From Synechococcus lacustris (GTDB lineage: Bacteria > Cyanobacteriota > Cyanobacteriia > PCC-6307 > Cyanobiaceae), in NCBI GenBank assembly GCA_903943975.1, contig CAJAQB010000004.1, forward strand, positions 1 through 64,000: a stretch of 64,000 nt of DNA, given 5' to 3'. The notes beneath the pieces were generated by a model that made no database searches, had not been told where the DNA came from, and was given only the letters and a program-made list of their open reading frames with translations. This document shows, one piece after another, positions 17,931-26,453 of the stretch. Both the position numbers and the translations under genes were made by a program. Position 1 is the first letter of the stretch; every line of letters starts with the position of its first letter.

Positions 17931-18545
17931 TTGGCGTTCGACTCGCCCTTAAACCTGCTGGCTGCCGCTGCCCTCGCTGAGCGGCTGCGGGCGGGGGAAG
18001 TAGGGGCATTCCCCACCGACACCCTGCCGGCCCTGGCGGTTTCAACGGCGGCGGCGGCGGCCCTTTGGCAGCTCAAGCAACGGCCAGCCAGGAAGCCCCT
18101 AATCCTGTTGGGGGCCGATGGGGCCAGCCTGCTGGCCCTGCTCGGCATGGAAGCACCGCCCGCCTGGGGCGCCATGGCTGCCCGGGGCTGGCCCGGCGCC
18201 CTCACCCTGGTGCTGCCCGCCCGGGGGCCGCTGGCGGAGGCGCTCAACCCTGGCGGCGGCAGTTTGGGTTTACGGGTGCCCGCCTGTGGCCGCACCCGGG
18301 CGCTGTTGCGGCTCAGTGGTCCATTGGCCAGCAGCAGCGCCAACCTTTCTGGCCAGCCCCCCTGCACCAGCCCGGAGGCCCTGGCCGCCGCCTTCCCGGG
18401 GTTGGCTTTGTTGGGGCCCCTGCCCTGGCCCCGGGGTTCGGGGCTGGCCAGCACGGTGTTGGCTTGGCAGGCTGGGAATCCCACCGATCCTTGGCGTTTG
18501 TTGCGCCAGGGGGCGGTGGAATTTCCTGGGGAGCTGCTGGGCTGA
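17931..18545 (+). CDS. Sua5/YciO/YrdC-family threonylcarbamoyl-AMP synthase
   Basis: A 204-residue protein of the TsaC/Sua5 family, which makes threonylcarbamoyl-AMP for the t6A modification of tRNA. Typical segments are GEVGAFPTDTLPALAV, LKQRPARKPLILL, GWPGALTLVLPA, GGSLGLRVPA and LASSSANLSGQPP. The best start is a TTG two bases after the prmC stop; no ATG is suitably placed, and codons upstream of it belong to prmC in another frame. The usual first motif (PTETVYGL) reads PTDTLPALA, a mild divergence seen in picocyanobacteria. Confidence 0.86.
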   Translation: MAFDSPLNLLAAAALAERLRAGEVGAFPTDTLPALAVSTAAAAALWQLKQRPARKPLILLGADGASLLALLGMEAPPAWGAMAARGWPGALTLVLPARGPLAEALNPGGGSLGLRVPACGRTRALLRLSGPLASSSANLSGQPPCTSPEALAAAFPGLALLGPLPWPRGSGLASTVLAWQAGNPTDPWRLLRQGAVEFPGELLG

Positions 18546-18703
18546 TGGCTTGGTTGGTGTTGGTGGTGGGTTTCCTGCTGGTCTTAGTGGAGTGGCTGGT
18601 GCGGCCGCTGCTGCAAACCGGTCAGGCCCTATTCAGCATGCATAACTTGATCTGGCTGCCGCCCCTGCTGCTGGTTTGGGCCCTAACGGCTAAGCGGCCC
18701 TAG
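18545..18703 (+). CDS. Small two-helix membrane protein (52 aa)
   Basis: A 52-residue open reading frame whose ATG overlaps the stop of the tsaC-like gene by one base (TGATG), a typical coupled start. It is MAWLVLVVGFLLVLVEWLV followed by a short hydrophilic turn and a second helix NLIWLPPLLLVWALTAKRP. It has two likely transmembrane helices and a basic tail. I do not recognise the family. It is the last gene of the dprA-prmC-tsaC transcript and overlaps the arsJ end by 14 bases on the other strand. Confidence 0.6.
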   Translation: MAWLVLVVGFLLVLVEWLVRPLLQTGQALFSMHNLIWLPPLLLVWALTAKRP

Positions 18704-19928
18704 GGGAGGGCAACCAGCGGCTGCTGAGCAACGAAAGCAGCACCAGCCCACTGGAACAGATCAGGCAGGCGGTCATGCCGCCGCTCAGGTACATCCAGCC
18801 GGAGAGGAGCGTGCCCAATAGCCGGCCCGCCGCATTGGCCATGTAATAGAAACCCACATTGAGACTCACATTTTCGGCGTCGGTGTAGGCCAGCACCAGG
18901 TAGCTGTGGATCGAGGAATTCATCGCAAACACCACGCCAAAGGCTGCTAACCCCCCAACGATCACCAGGCCGGGATCAGCCTGGCGCCAGAGGGCGATAG
19001 CCATCAGGGCTGGAATCGCCGCGAGCAGTGCACTCCAGAACTGCACGGCCCCAGGCCCCGGCGCACTTGTCTTGCCCCAGCTGCGTCTCAGGGCCGGGGC
19101 CGCCCCCTGCACGATCCCGTAGCCAATCACCCAGAGGCCCATGAAGCCCCCCACCTCCCAAAAGCGCCAGCCGAGCACCGCCTCTAGGAACACCGGCAGC
19201 GCTACCACAAACCACACATCCCGGGCGCCGAACAAAAAGAAGCGACCCAGCGACAACACATTGATGCCCCTGGATTTAGAAAACAGTGAGGAGAAGGCCA
19301 ATTTTTCTTTGACCTTGCCGATGTCTGCGGGCAACCCCAGGGTGCCCAGGAAAGCCAGAAACAAACCGGCCGCCATCGCCGCCACGGAGCCGGCAAACCC
19401 CAGGCTGGTGAGCAGCACCCCGCCCAGGAAAAAGCCCACCCCCTTGAGGGCATTCTTGGAACCGGTGAGCAGCGCCACCCACTTGAACAACTGCTGTTCT
19501 CCCTTGTCTTGGTCCCCGGGGGTTTCCGGCACCACTGTTTTAATGGCGCCCTTGGCACTCATCTTGTTTAGGTCTTTGGCGATGCCACTGATCGCCTGGG
19601 CCGCCATCACATAGATCACCGAAAACAGCTTGGGCCAACTGGCTGAAACAGGGATTAAAAGCAACAGGGCCAGGATCTGCAATAACAATCCAGCCCAGAG
19701 CGTGAGCCGCAGGCCAAAGCGGGCCCCCAACCAGCCGCCGTAAAGGTTGGTGAGGATGCCGAAGAATTCGTAGAAGATAAACAGAAAGGCGATCTCCAGG
19801 CTGGAGTAGCCGAGCTGATGAAAGTGAAACAGCACCAGCATCCGTAGGGCGCCGTCGGTGAGCGTGAAAGCCCAGTAGGCCCCAGTCACCACGACGTACT
19901 GCTGCAGGGCGGATAGGGGCTTAGTCAT
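18690..19928 (-). CDS. arsJ: ArsJ organoarsenical efflux transporter
   Basis: A 412-residue major facilitator with about 12 hydrophobic helices. The N-terminus LQQYVVVTGAYWAFTLTDGALRMLV and the segments SGIAKDLNKMSAKGAIKTV and FLFGARDVWFVVALPVFLE match ArsJ, which exports 1-arseno-3-phosphoglycerate. That unstable product is made by a partner GAPDH acting on arsenate. The partner gene lies 14 bases upstream on the same strand, and arsR-acr3 diverge from it, which makes the assignment firm. I start at MTKPLSALQQ; the longer in-frame start would overlap the GAPDH gene. Confidence 0.9.
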   Translation of the reverse strand: MTKPLSALQQYVVVTGAYWAFTLTDGALRMLVLFHFHQLGYSSLEIAFLFIFYEFFGILTNLYGGWLGARFGLRLTLWAGLLLQILALLLLIPVSASWPKLFSVIYVMAAQAISGIAKDLNKMSAKGAIKTVVPETPGDQDKGEQQLFKWVALLTGSKNALKGVGFFLGGVLLTSLGFAGSVAAMAAGLFLAFLGTLGLPADIGKVKEKLAFSSLFSKSRGINVLSLGRFFLFGARDVWFVVALPVFLEAVLGWRFWEVGGFMGLWVIGYGIVQGAAPALRRSWGKTSAPGPGAVQFWSALLAAIPALMAIALWRQADPGLVIVGGLAAFGVVFAMNSSIHSYLVLAYTDAENVSLNVGFYYMANAAGRLLGTLLSGWMYLSGGMTACLICSSGLVLLSLLSSRWLPSPRAA

Positions 19929-19942
19929 GCTGATTGCTCCGC

Positions 19943-20977
19943 TCAGCGCTGCTCTAGCTGGGCCACATGGCAAGCCAGATCAGCCATGCGACAGCTGTAA
20001 CCCCATTCGTTGTCGTACCAGGCATAGATCTTGAGCTGGGTGCCATTTATCACCATCGTGGAGAGGCCATCAACGATCGAACTGCGACTGTCGTTGAGAT
20101 AATCTACTGATACCAAGGGTCGTTCTTCATAGCCAAGGATTCCCGCGAGGGGGCCGGCGGCGGCGGCGGCAAAGGCGCCATTCACCTCCTCCACGCTTAC
20201 CGCACGGTTTAGTTCAAACACCGCGTCGGTGAGGGAGCCATTCAACAGCGGTACTCGCACCGCATGGCCATTCAGTTTTCCCTGCAGTTCAGGGAAGATC
20301 AGGCCGATCGCCTTGGCGGAGCCGGTGCTGGTGGGGATCAGGCTCTGGATGCAGGAGCGGGCCCGGCGCAGGTCAGATTTGAAGCCATCTACCACCACCT
20401 GGGTGTTGGTGACGTCGTGCAGGGTGGTGATCGAACCGTGTTTGATCCCGAAGTTTTCCTGGATCACCTTCACTATCGGGGCCAGGCAGTTTGTGGTGCA
20501 GGAGGCCGCTGTAATCAGGCGGTGGCGGGCTGGTTCGTAGAGCTGGTGGTTGATGCCATAAACGATGTTGAGGGCCTCTTCGCCAGCGATCACCCCCTTC
20601 ACGGGACAGGCCACGATTACGCGCTTGATGCCGATTTGTTCGAAGTAGGGCCCAAGGGTTTCAGCTGTTTTGAACTTGCCGCTGCACTCGAGCACCAGTT
20701 CCACCCCGGCCCCCTGCCAAGGCACAGCGCTGGGCTCTTTTTCTTGGCTGTAGCCGATGCGTTGATCGGCAACGCTGAAGCCGCTGGGGTCGTTAACGCT
20801 GGCGCTCAATTGTTGCTGCCAGCGCCCATGAACGGAGTCAAACTCCAGCAGATGGGCGGCCGTGGCTGCGGTGCCAGCCATGTCGTTGACGTGCACCAGC
20901 TGGATGCCGGGACGGCCCCAAAGGGCCCGGAACACCAGCCGACCGATGCGGCCAAAACCGTTGATGCCAATTTTCAT
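19943..20977 (-). CDS. ArsJ-associated glyceraldehyde-3-phosphate dehydrogenase
   Basis: A 344-residue [25 protein letters not shown] is the NAD-binding start, with the catalytic [13 protein letters not shown] (Cys160). In arsenic operons this enzyme uses arsenate in place of phosphate to form 1-arseno-3-phosphoglycerate, which ArsJ pumps out. It differs from the usual Calvin-cycle GAPDH of cyanobacteria, for example in its [12 protein letters not shown] stretch. The genome should carry separate housekeeping gap genes. It is the first gene of the minus-strand arsenic operon and shares a 53-base divergent promoter region with arsR. Confidence 0.93.
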   Translation of the reverse strand: MKIGINGFGRIGRLVFRALWGRPGIQLVHVNDMAGTAATAAHLLEFDSVHGRWQQQLSASVNDPSGFSVADQRIGYSQEKEPSAVPWQGAGVELVLECSGKFKTAETLGPYFEQIGIKRVIVACPVKGVIAGEEALNIVYGINHQLYEPARHRLITAASCTTNCLAPIVKVIQENFGIKHGSITTLHDVTNTQVVVDGFKSDLRRARSCIQSLIPTSTGSAKAIGLIFPELQGKLNGHAVRVPLLNGSLTDAVFELNRAVSVEEVNGAFAAAAAGPLAGILGYEERPLVSVDYLNDSRSSIVDGLSTMVINGTQLKIYAWYDNEWGYSCRMADLACHVAQLEQR

Positions 20978-21008
20978 GGCTTTCGCCCGCTGATCCGCCT
21001 AGGCTCGC

Positions 21009-21024
21009 ATCAAGTTGAGTTGAT
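21009..21024. promoter_or_regulatory. ArsR-type operator ATCAA-N6-TTGAT
   Basis: ATCAAGTTGAGTTGAT is a perfect 5+5 inverted repeat with a 6-base spacer, the form described for the cyanobacterial ArsR operator. It lies in the 53 bases between gap (leftward) and arsR (rightward), ending six bases before the arsR start, where bound repressor could silence both directions. Confidence 0.85.
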
Positions 21025-21030
21025 TCGTTT

Positions 21031-21366
21031 ATGGTTCGATTAACGGCCATGGCCCCGCTGGCCTCGATTGATGCTGAGCGGGCAAGGCTTTTGTTGAAGG
21101 CCCTAGCCGACCCCCTGCGGCTCCAGGTGATCGAGTCTTTAGCCCTGGGGGAGCGTTGCGTTTGCGAACTCACCACGGAACTGGGCCTTGGCCAGTCGCG
21201 GCTCTCTTTTCATCTCAAGGTGCTTAAGGACGCTGGTTTACTGCTAGATCGCCAGGCCGGGCGCTGGATCTATTACCGGCTGCAGCCGCAGGCAATTAAA
21301 GGCCTAGCGGCCTGGTTGAACCAACTCAGTGATGCCTGTGGCGCCCAAGCCAACCCCTGTAACTAA
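21031..21366 (+). CDS. arsR: ArsR-family arsenite-responsive repressor
   Basis: A 111-residue winged-helix ArsR. The DNA-binding region is CELTTELGLGQSRLSFHLKV, preceded by the metalloid site ERCVCEL (Cys43 and Cys45, the CxC of classic ArsR). Two more cysteines lie at the C-terminus (DACGAQANPC). It should repress the divergent arsJ and acr3 operons and release them on binding arsenite. The operator is immediately upstream. An alternative start is the ATG six codons downstream. acr3 follows after 11 bases, in the same transcript. Confidence 0.92.
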   Translation: MVRLTAMAPLASIDAERARLLLKALADPLRLQVIESLALGERCVCELTTELGLGQSRLSFHLKVLKDAGLLLDRQAGRWIYYRLQPQAIKGLAAWLNQLSDACGAQANPCN

Positions 21367-21377
21367 GGAGCAGAACA

Positions 21378-22439
21378 ATGGATCGAACGCTTGCCAGGTT
21401 GTCGAGGCTGGATCGTTATCTGCCGATTTGGATTCTGTTGGCCATGGCCGTTGGCCTATTGCTTGGTCGATTGGTTCCTTCCCTACAGGCGCTGCTTGAT
21501 GCGGTGAAGATCGGCAATACCTCTTTGCCGATTGCCTTGGGGTTATTGATGATGATGTATCCGGTGCTGGCCAAGGTTCGTTTTGAGCAATTGGGGAATG
21601 TGGCCAGTGATCGACGCCTGTTGGCTTTGTCGCTAGGTCTGGTTTGGCTGGTGGGGCCAGCTTTGATGTTTTGCCTGGCCTGGTTATTGCTGCCCGATCA
21701 ACCGGCTTTTCGCACCGGTTTGATTGTGATTGGCATTGCCCCCTGCATCGCCATGGTGCTGATCTGGATTGATCTGGCCCAGGGGGACAGGGAGGCGGCT
21801 GCCTTGTTGGTGGCAATTAATTCGATTTTACAGGTGTTGGGTTATGCCCTACTTAGTACTTTTTATCTGAAAATTCTCCCGGGTTGGCTGGGCCTTGAAA
21901 CCCTTGATCTACAGTTTTCAACTTGGGAAATTGCTAAGGCAGTGCTCTTTTTCCTGGGCCTGCCCCTAGGGGCAGGTTATTTATCGCGCAGGCTCGGGCT
22001 GAGGTTGAAGGGCCGCCAATGGTATGAAAGCAAGTTTATTCCATTGATTAGCCCCTGGGCTCTCTATGGCCTGCTATTTACGATTGTGGTGCTATTTGCA
22101 CTGCAGGGCAGTGCGATTACATCCCAGCCCCTCGAGGTGCTGAAGGTGGCGATTCCCCTGCTGCTTTATTTTCTGATCATGTGGAGTTTGGCCTTTTTTC
22201 TTGGGGTTCGTGGAGGGCTTAACTACGCTAAAACAAGCACCCTAGCTTTTACGGCGGCTGGTAATAATTTTGAGCTGGCTATTGCTGTTTCCGTTGGTGT
22301 ATGGGGTGTTAGCTCGGGCCAGGCCCTGGCGGGGGTGATTGGCCCTTTGATTGAGGTGCCGGTTTTGGTGTCGCTTGTTTACCTATCCCTATGGTTGAGG
22401 CGCCTGGTTCAGTTCCGGAATTCAGGCCGCTTGTCTTGA
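21378..22439 (+). CDS. acr3: ACR3-family arsenite efflux transporter
   Basis: A 353-residue membrane protein with ten hydrophobic helices. The conserved ACR3 block IGIAPCIAMVLIWIDLAQGD contains the essential cysteine (C123), and the second conserved block FTAAGNNFELAIAVSV has the family glutamate. It exports arsenite using the proton-motive force. It is co-transcribed with arsR. No arsenate reductase (arsC) is seen in this window, although the GAPDH-ArsJ branch handles arsenate directly. Its last 31 bases overlap the end of the phosphate-binding-protein gene on the other strand. Confidence 0.94.
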   Translation: MDRTLARLSRLDRYLPIWILLAMAVGLLLGRLVPSLQALLDAVKIGNTSLPIALGLLMMMYPVLAKVRFEQLGNVASDRRLLALSLGLVWLVGPALMFCLAWLLLPDQPAFRTGLIVIGIAPCIAMVLIWIDLAQGDREAAALLVAINSILQVLGYALLSTFYLKILPGWLGLETLDLQFSTWEIAKAVLFFLGLPLGAGYLSRRLGLRLKGRQWYESKFIPLISPWALYGLLFTIVVLFALQGSAITSQPLEVLKVAIPLLLYFLIMWSLAFFLGVRGGLNYAKTSTLAFTAAGNNFELAIAVSVGVWGVSSGQALAGVIGPLIEVPVLVSLVYLSLWLRRLVQFRNSGRLS

Positions 22440-23434
22440 TCGAGGCTGCGATTGAGAATGTCTTTAAGGGTTAAGCCCACGGGCAAACTGCCCGCATAGG
22501 CACTGCCTAACACGCGGCGGTAAATCTTGGATTCAGTTAGCCGGTAGGTGGAGGCAATTAGGGGAATGGCACCGGCTTCATCGGCAAGTTTGTAGCCGTT
22601 GCTTAGCGAGTAGCCCACAAAGGCCCGCAGGCTGGCGGAACTTTGCAGCTGTTTGTCGTTCACATAGATAAAGAGGGGGCGCGAAAGGGGGCGATAGGAC
22701 TCGTCTTGCACCGCTTTGATGGTCGGTAATACCTTGGTGCCGTCGGGCTGCTCAAGGGCTACGGCCCGCAATTTGGCTTTGTTGGCTTGGTAATACTCAA
22801 AGCCGAAGTAGCCAAGGGCGAGCGGATCTGTGGCCACCCCTTTGACTAGAACATCGTCATCTTCGCTGGCGGTATAATCCGTGCGGGAGTTTTCGGAATC
22901 TCCATTAATGGCTTTGTTGAAATAGTCAAACGTGCCGGAGTCTTTGCCGGGCCCGTAGAGTTTGATTGCCTTGTCAGGCCAGCTGGGGTTTACCTGGCTC
23001 CAGCGCTCAACTTTGCCTTGGGCGTCTTTATTCCAGAGCCGTTTTAGCTCTGATTCGGAGATGTCTTTGGCCCAGTTATTGGCGGGATTTACCACCACTG
23101 TGATCGCATCAAAGGCTATCGGTAGTTCAATAAAGCGCACACCATTTTTTTCGCAGAGCTTGAGTTCCTTGGCATTGATCGGCCGCGAGGCATTGCTGAT
23201 GGCGATCTTCTCAGTGCAGAAGAGCCGGAAGCCACCACTGGTGCCAGATTCTTTCAGTTCAATGGTTACGTTTTTACCTTCAGCCGTTTGCTTGAAGCCT
23301 TTGATGGCTTCCTCCGTGATAGGCCGCACGGTGCTGGAACCGTTGATGCTTAACTTATCCGCCCCGAACGCAGCAGCTGTAGTAGTGCTGATGCCGATGG
23401 CGGCTAGGAGGGCAAGCGGAAAACGGGCAAGCAC
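22409..23434 (-). CDS. PstS/SphX-type phosphate-binding protein
   Basis: A 341-residue periplasmic binding protein with a cleaved signal peptide (LALLAAIGISTTTAAAFGA). The mature start KLSINGSSTVRPITEEAI is the phosphate-binding-protein motif (GSSTV), with ESGTSGGFRLFCTEKIAISNASRPI and GKDSGTFDYFNKAI following. It resembles cyanobacterial SphX. No pstCAB genes are adjacent. Its position between the arsenic and sulfate genes is notable, because phosphate-binding proteins differ in how well they exclude arsenate. The start codon is GTG. Confidence 0.86.
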   Translation of the reverse strand: MLARFPLALLAAIGISTTTAAAFGADKLSINGSSTVRPITEEAIKGFKQTAEGKNVTIELKESGTSGGFRLFCTEKIAISNASRPINAKELKLCEKNGVRFIELPIAFDAITVVVNPANNWAKDISESELKRLWNKDAQGKVERWSQVNPSWPDKAIKLYGPGKDSGTFDYFNKAINGDSENSRTDYTASEDDDVLVKGVATDPLALGYFGFEYYQANKAKLRAVALEQPDGTKVLPTIKAVQDESYRPLSRPLFIYVNDKQLQSSASLRAFVGYSLSNGYKLADEAGAIPLIASTYRLTESKIYRRVLGSAYAGSLPVGLTLKDILNRSLDQDKRPEFRN

Positions 23435-23519
23435 AGCAAGGCTTATTCAACTGAGCTGAGCCTACAGATCAATAATGATTGATTGGTTAAGGCTTGATGA
23501 ACTTGGCGGTGGGCGGGCT

Positions 23520-23606
23520 TCAGCGGTCTCTGCGGCGGCTGCAGATCAGCCAGCCCCAAAGGGCCAGCAGCATCACGCAGGCGCAGAACTGGAACAGGTT
23601 GTCTAT
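23520..23606 (-). CDS. Possible small membrane peptide without a normal start codon
   Basis: Between cysW and the phosphate-binding gene, one minus-strand frame reads DNLFQFCACVMLLALWGWLI followed by CSRRRDR and a stop. It looks like a single-helix membrane peptide with a positively charged tail. No ATG starts it before the helix: the frame has ATA immediately before DNLF, and a GTG-ATG pair only inside the helix. It could be a genuine tiny gene with an unusual start, a remnant, or chance. Confidence 0.25.
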   Translation of the reverse strand: MDNLFQFCACVMLLALWGWLICSRRRDR

Positions 23607-23649
23607 GGAGTCCCCTGGGACTTTCGGGAAACAGCGTTTCAGGCAAGAC

Positions 23650-24450
23650 TCAGGGGGAGTTTCTGCTTGTTAGAAAACGTTCGAGCAATAACCTACTAAA
23701 CAGAGAGAAGATCGCTACGCCGCCCAGCACCATGGCTGCCCCGTAGGCCAGCTCGGTGTTGTACTGCTTGTAGGCATCTTCAATGAACAGCGGCAGAGTT
23801 TGGGTTTCGCCGGAGATGTTGCCACTCACCACGGCTACGGCCCCGAATTCACCGAGGGCTCTGCCCGTGGTGAGAATCAACCCGTAGAGCGCCGCCCAAC
23901 GCACGGAGGGCAGCGTTACTTTCCAGAAAACTTGCCAGGAGGTGGCCCCCAGGGTGCGGGCGGCCTCCTCCTGTTCCCAGCCCTCTTCCTCCAGCAGTGG
24001 GATCACCTCCCGGGCCATGAAGGGGAAAGTAACAATGATCGTGGCCAGGGCCATGCCTGGCCACGAGAAGATGATTTTCCAATGGAGATCGCTCACCACC
24101 GAGCCGAAGAGGCCGTGGTTTGGGCTGTAGAGCAGCACCAGCATCAGGCCCACCACCACAGGTGAGATCGAAAAAGGTAGGTCGATGATGCTGAGCAGTA
24201 GGGCCTTGCCGGGGAACTGTTTACGGGCGATGGCGACGGCGGCCGCCAGGCCAAAGATCGTGTTGGCAGGCACGGCAATCGCTGTCATCAACAGGGTGAG
24301 CAGCACCGCGTGCCGCAGGTCCTCCGAGCCGAAGTTTTCGATAAATGGCCCCAGCCCCTTGGCAAAGGCACCGGCCACCACGTTTAGGGCGGGCACCACA
24401 ATCACCAGGCCCACATAAAGGCAGGCAACAATCGGAATTAGTTTTTTCAT
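23650..24450 (-). CDS. cysW: Sulfate ABC transporter permease CysW
   Basis: A 266-residue inner-membrane permease with six helices and the ABC-coupling EAA loop (EEEGWEQEEAARTLGATSWQ, then FWKVTLP). It pairs with CysT and the ATPase CysA to import sulfate or thiosulfate. It overlaps cysT by four bases (ATGA). GRALGEFGAVAVVSGNI is a sulfate-permease family motif. There is no terminator directly after it. Confidence 0.93.
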   Translation of the reverse strand: MKKLIPIVACLYVGLVIVVPALNVVAGAFAKGLGPFIENFGSEDLRHAVLLTLLMTAIAVPANTIFGLAAAVAIARKQFPGKALLLSIIDLPFSISPVVVGLMLVLLYSPNHGLFGSVVSDLHWKIIFSWPGMALATIIVTFPFMAREVIPLLEEEGWEQEEAARTLGATSWQVFWKVTLPSVRWAALYGLILTTGRALGEFGAVAVVSGNISGETQTLPLFIEDAYKQYNTELAYGAAMVLGGVAIFSLFSRLLLERFLTSRNSP

Positions 24451-25307
24451 GATTTTGAAGGATTGGCTTCCCAGTTACGACCCCAAACCTGAATGCCGTT
24501 GATCACCACAAGGCTGAGCAGGGAGAAGATCAGCATCACCATGCCGATAACCGTGGCACCGTCGAAATCAAATTCCTCAAGTTTTTGAATGATCAGCGTT
24601 GGGGTGATCAGATCTCTGAAGGGCACGTTGCTGGAGATCATCACCACGGAGCCGTATTCGCCCACGGCCCGGCTGTAGCCCTGGGCGATGCCCGAGAGGA
24701 TCGCCGGGGAGAGCTGGGGCAGCACCACCCGGAAGAGGGTCTGGGAACGGTTGGCCCCGAGGCACCAGGCGGCTTCCTCCTGGTCTACCTCCAGGGCTTC
24801 CAGCACCGGTTCAACGCTACGCACCACAAAGGGCAGTGAGATGAAGATCATCGCCACTGCCACCCCCAGCCAGGTGAAGGACACCTTGATGCCAAACATG
24901 GCCAAGAGTGGGGCCCCGATCCAGCCGTTGCTGCTGTAGACGGCGCTCAGGGCCAGGCCGGCCACGGCGGTGGGCAGGGCGAAGGGCAGGTCGATCAGGG
25001 CACTGAGGATGCGTTTGCCAGGAAATTGAGTACGCACCAGGGCCCAGGCGATGATCAGGCCAAAGAAGCCATTGATCAAGGCGGCCACGAAGGCCAGCCC
25101 GAAGCTGATCTTGTAGGTGGCAAGCGCCTCTGGGGTGGTGGCCAGGGCCCAGAATTGCGAAGGCCCCACGTGGGCGGCCTTGAGGGCCATGCCACCGATG
25201 GGAAGAAACAGAACCAGGCCGAGATAGGCCCAGGTGATGCGCCAGGGCCAGCTGGGCAGAGGTGGCAACGCCAGGCCCCGCGGCAGGGGGACTCCAATCG
25301 GGACCAA
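24447..25307 (-). CDS. cysT: Sulfate ABC transporter permease CysT
   Basis: A 286-residue partner of CysW with six helices, DLPFALPTAVAGLALSAVYS, the EAA loop EVDQEEAAWCLGANRSQTLF and GYSRAVGEYGSVVMISSN. The start codon appears to be TTG at 25307. It is divergent from cysA across 115 bases that include a GGTACTGCTACC inverted repeat, so cysTW and cysA are probably controlled together. Confidence 0.93.
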   Translation of the reverse strand: MVPIGVPLPRGLALPPLPSWPWRITWAYLGLVLFLPIGGMALKAAHVGPSQFWALATTPEALATYKISFGLAFVAALINGFFGLIIAWALVRTQFPGKRILSALIDLPFALPTAVAGLALSAVYSSNGWIGAPLLAMFGIKVSFTWLGVAVAMIFISLPFVVRSVEPVLEALEVDQEEAAWCLGANRSQTLFRVVLPQLSPAILSGIAQGYSRAVGEYGSVVMISSNVPFRDLITPTLIIQKLEEFDFDGATVIGMVMLIFSLLSLVVINGIQVWGRNWEANPSKS

Positions 25308-25341
25308 GGGGTAAATCGCTGGGGAAGCGGCCCTAATCTAC

Positions 25342-25353
25342 GGTACTGCTACC
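25342..25353. promoter_or_regulatory. Inverted repeat in the cysT-cysA divergent promoter
   Basis: GGTA-CTGC-TACC is a 4+4 inverted repeat in the 115 bases between cysT and cysA. The core TACTGCTACCG (25344-25354) recurs identically upstream of the encapsulin gene at 50895-50905, which makes it a candidate site for a shared sulfur regulator. Confidence 0.4.
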
Positions 25354-25422
25354 GGGATTGAGAAGTATCCTCGCTTGCTCTCGGCAGGCTTGAATTCAGC
25401 TATTCGTTTGAGCCTCTGGGCC

Positions 25423-26436
25423 ATGGGCATCCGCGTCGCCAACGTCACCAAGTCGTTTGGAGACTTCCAGGCCGTTAAAGACGTGAGTCTTGATGTGGAT
25501 AGTGGCTCCCTGGTGGCCCTGCTGGGGCCCTCTGGATCGGGCAAGAGCACTTTGCTGCGGCTGATTGCCGGCCTAGAGGAGGCCGATGCCGGCAGGGTTT
25601 GGATCACCGGCGAGGAGGCCACCAACCGCTCGGTTCAAGACCGGCAGGTGGGTTTTGTTTTCCAGCACTTTGCCCTGTTTAAGCACCGTAATGTGCGCCA
25701 AAACGTCGCCTTCGGCCTGGAGCTGCGCGGCTGGAAGCCGGCGGCGATCCGGCGCCGGGTGGATGAATTATTGGAGCTGGTGCAGCTGCAGGGCTACGGC
25801 CAGCGCTATCCCTCCCAGCTTTCCGGCGGCCAGCGCCAGCGGGTGGCCTTGGCCAGGGCCCTAGCGGTGCAGCCCCGGGTATTACTGCTGGATGAACCCT
25901 TCAGTGCCCTCGATGCAAAAGTGCGCAAGGAACTGCGGGCCTGGTTACGCAATCTTCACGACGAGATGCATGTAACCACCGTAATTGTTACCCACGACCA
26001 GGAGGAGGCCATGGAGGTGGCCGATAAGATTGTGGTTATGAATGATGGGCGGATCGAGCAGATTGGTTCCCCTGCGGAAATTTACGATCAGCCCGCCACC
26101 CCCTTTGTGATGGGATTTGTGGGGAGCGTTAATGTGTTGCCCTATGGGGCTGTGGGCCAGCAGCTCGGTTCGGATCCCTTGGCCAGTAATCTCTTTATTC
26201 GCCCCCACGATCTCGATCTACATCTGAGTCCCCAGCCGGATAGTGTGCCGGGTCAGTTGCGTCGCTTAACCCATATGGGGCGTGATCTGCAGGCGGAGTT
26301 GGTTCTGGAGGGGGGCGATGTGGTGATGGTGGTGTTACCCCGGGAACGGCTGGACTACGCCAGCCTTAACCCCGGCGATCGCTTGTACATCACTTCAAGG
26401 CAGGCACGCACCTTTGAGCCTGACTACGCCATTTGA
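25423..26436 (+). CDS. cysA: Sulfate/thiosulfate ABC transporter ATPase CysA (copy 1)
   Basis: A 337-residue ABC ATPase. Walker A is GPSGSGKST at 35-43, the signature LSGGQRQR at 133-140, Walker B VLLLDEP at 153-159 and the switch His in [19 protein letters not shown]-terminal TOBE-like regulatory domain (from about 240) is typical of CysA. I start at [12 protein letters not shown], where the family begins. It diverges from cysTW. A close paralogue lies at 34346-35356. Confidence 0.95.
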   Translation: MGIRVANVTKSFGDFQAVKDVSLDVDSGSLVALLGPSGSGKSTLLRLIAGLEEADAGRVWITGEEATNRSVQDRQVGFVFQHFALFKHRNVRQNVAFGLELRGWKPAAIRRRVDELLELVQLQGYGQRYPSQLSGGQRQRVALARALAVQPRVLLLDEPFSALDAKVRKELRAWLRNLHDEMHVTTVIVTHDQEEAMEVADKIVVMNDGRIEQIGSPAEIYDQPATPFVMGFVGSVNVLPYGAVGQQLGSDPLASNLFIRPHDLDLHLSPQPDSVPGQLRRLTHMGRDLQAELVLEGGDVVMVVLPRERLDYASLNPGDRLYITSRQARTFEPDYAI

Positions 26437-26453
26437 TCAGTGTCACTGATCAA
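26433..26453. repeat. Perfect palindrome shared by two convergent stop codons
   Basis: Arms TTGATCAGTG and CACTGATCAA surround a single T, a perfect 10-bp inverted repeat. It contains the cysA stop (TGA, 26434-26436) and, on the other strand, the stop of a 53-residue protein (26450-26452). With almost no loop it is a poor RNA hairpin but a good cruciform or dimeric protein-binding site. It has no T tract, so a simple terminator is not proven. Confidence 0.6.

Noticed and set aside
17054-18484. 476-residue open frame on the minus strand
   Set aside because: Antisense to prmC and the tsaC-like gene; sequence is Pro/Gly/Ala/Arg-rich with no domain.
23443-23646. 67-residue minus-strand frame between cysW and the phosphate-binding gene
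   Set aside because: Low-complexity Arg/Pro/Leu sequence with no feature; the other frame with a membrane helix is more convincing, though still weak.
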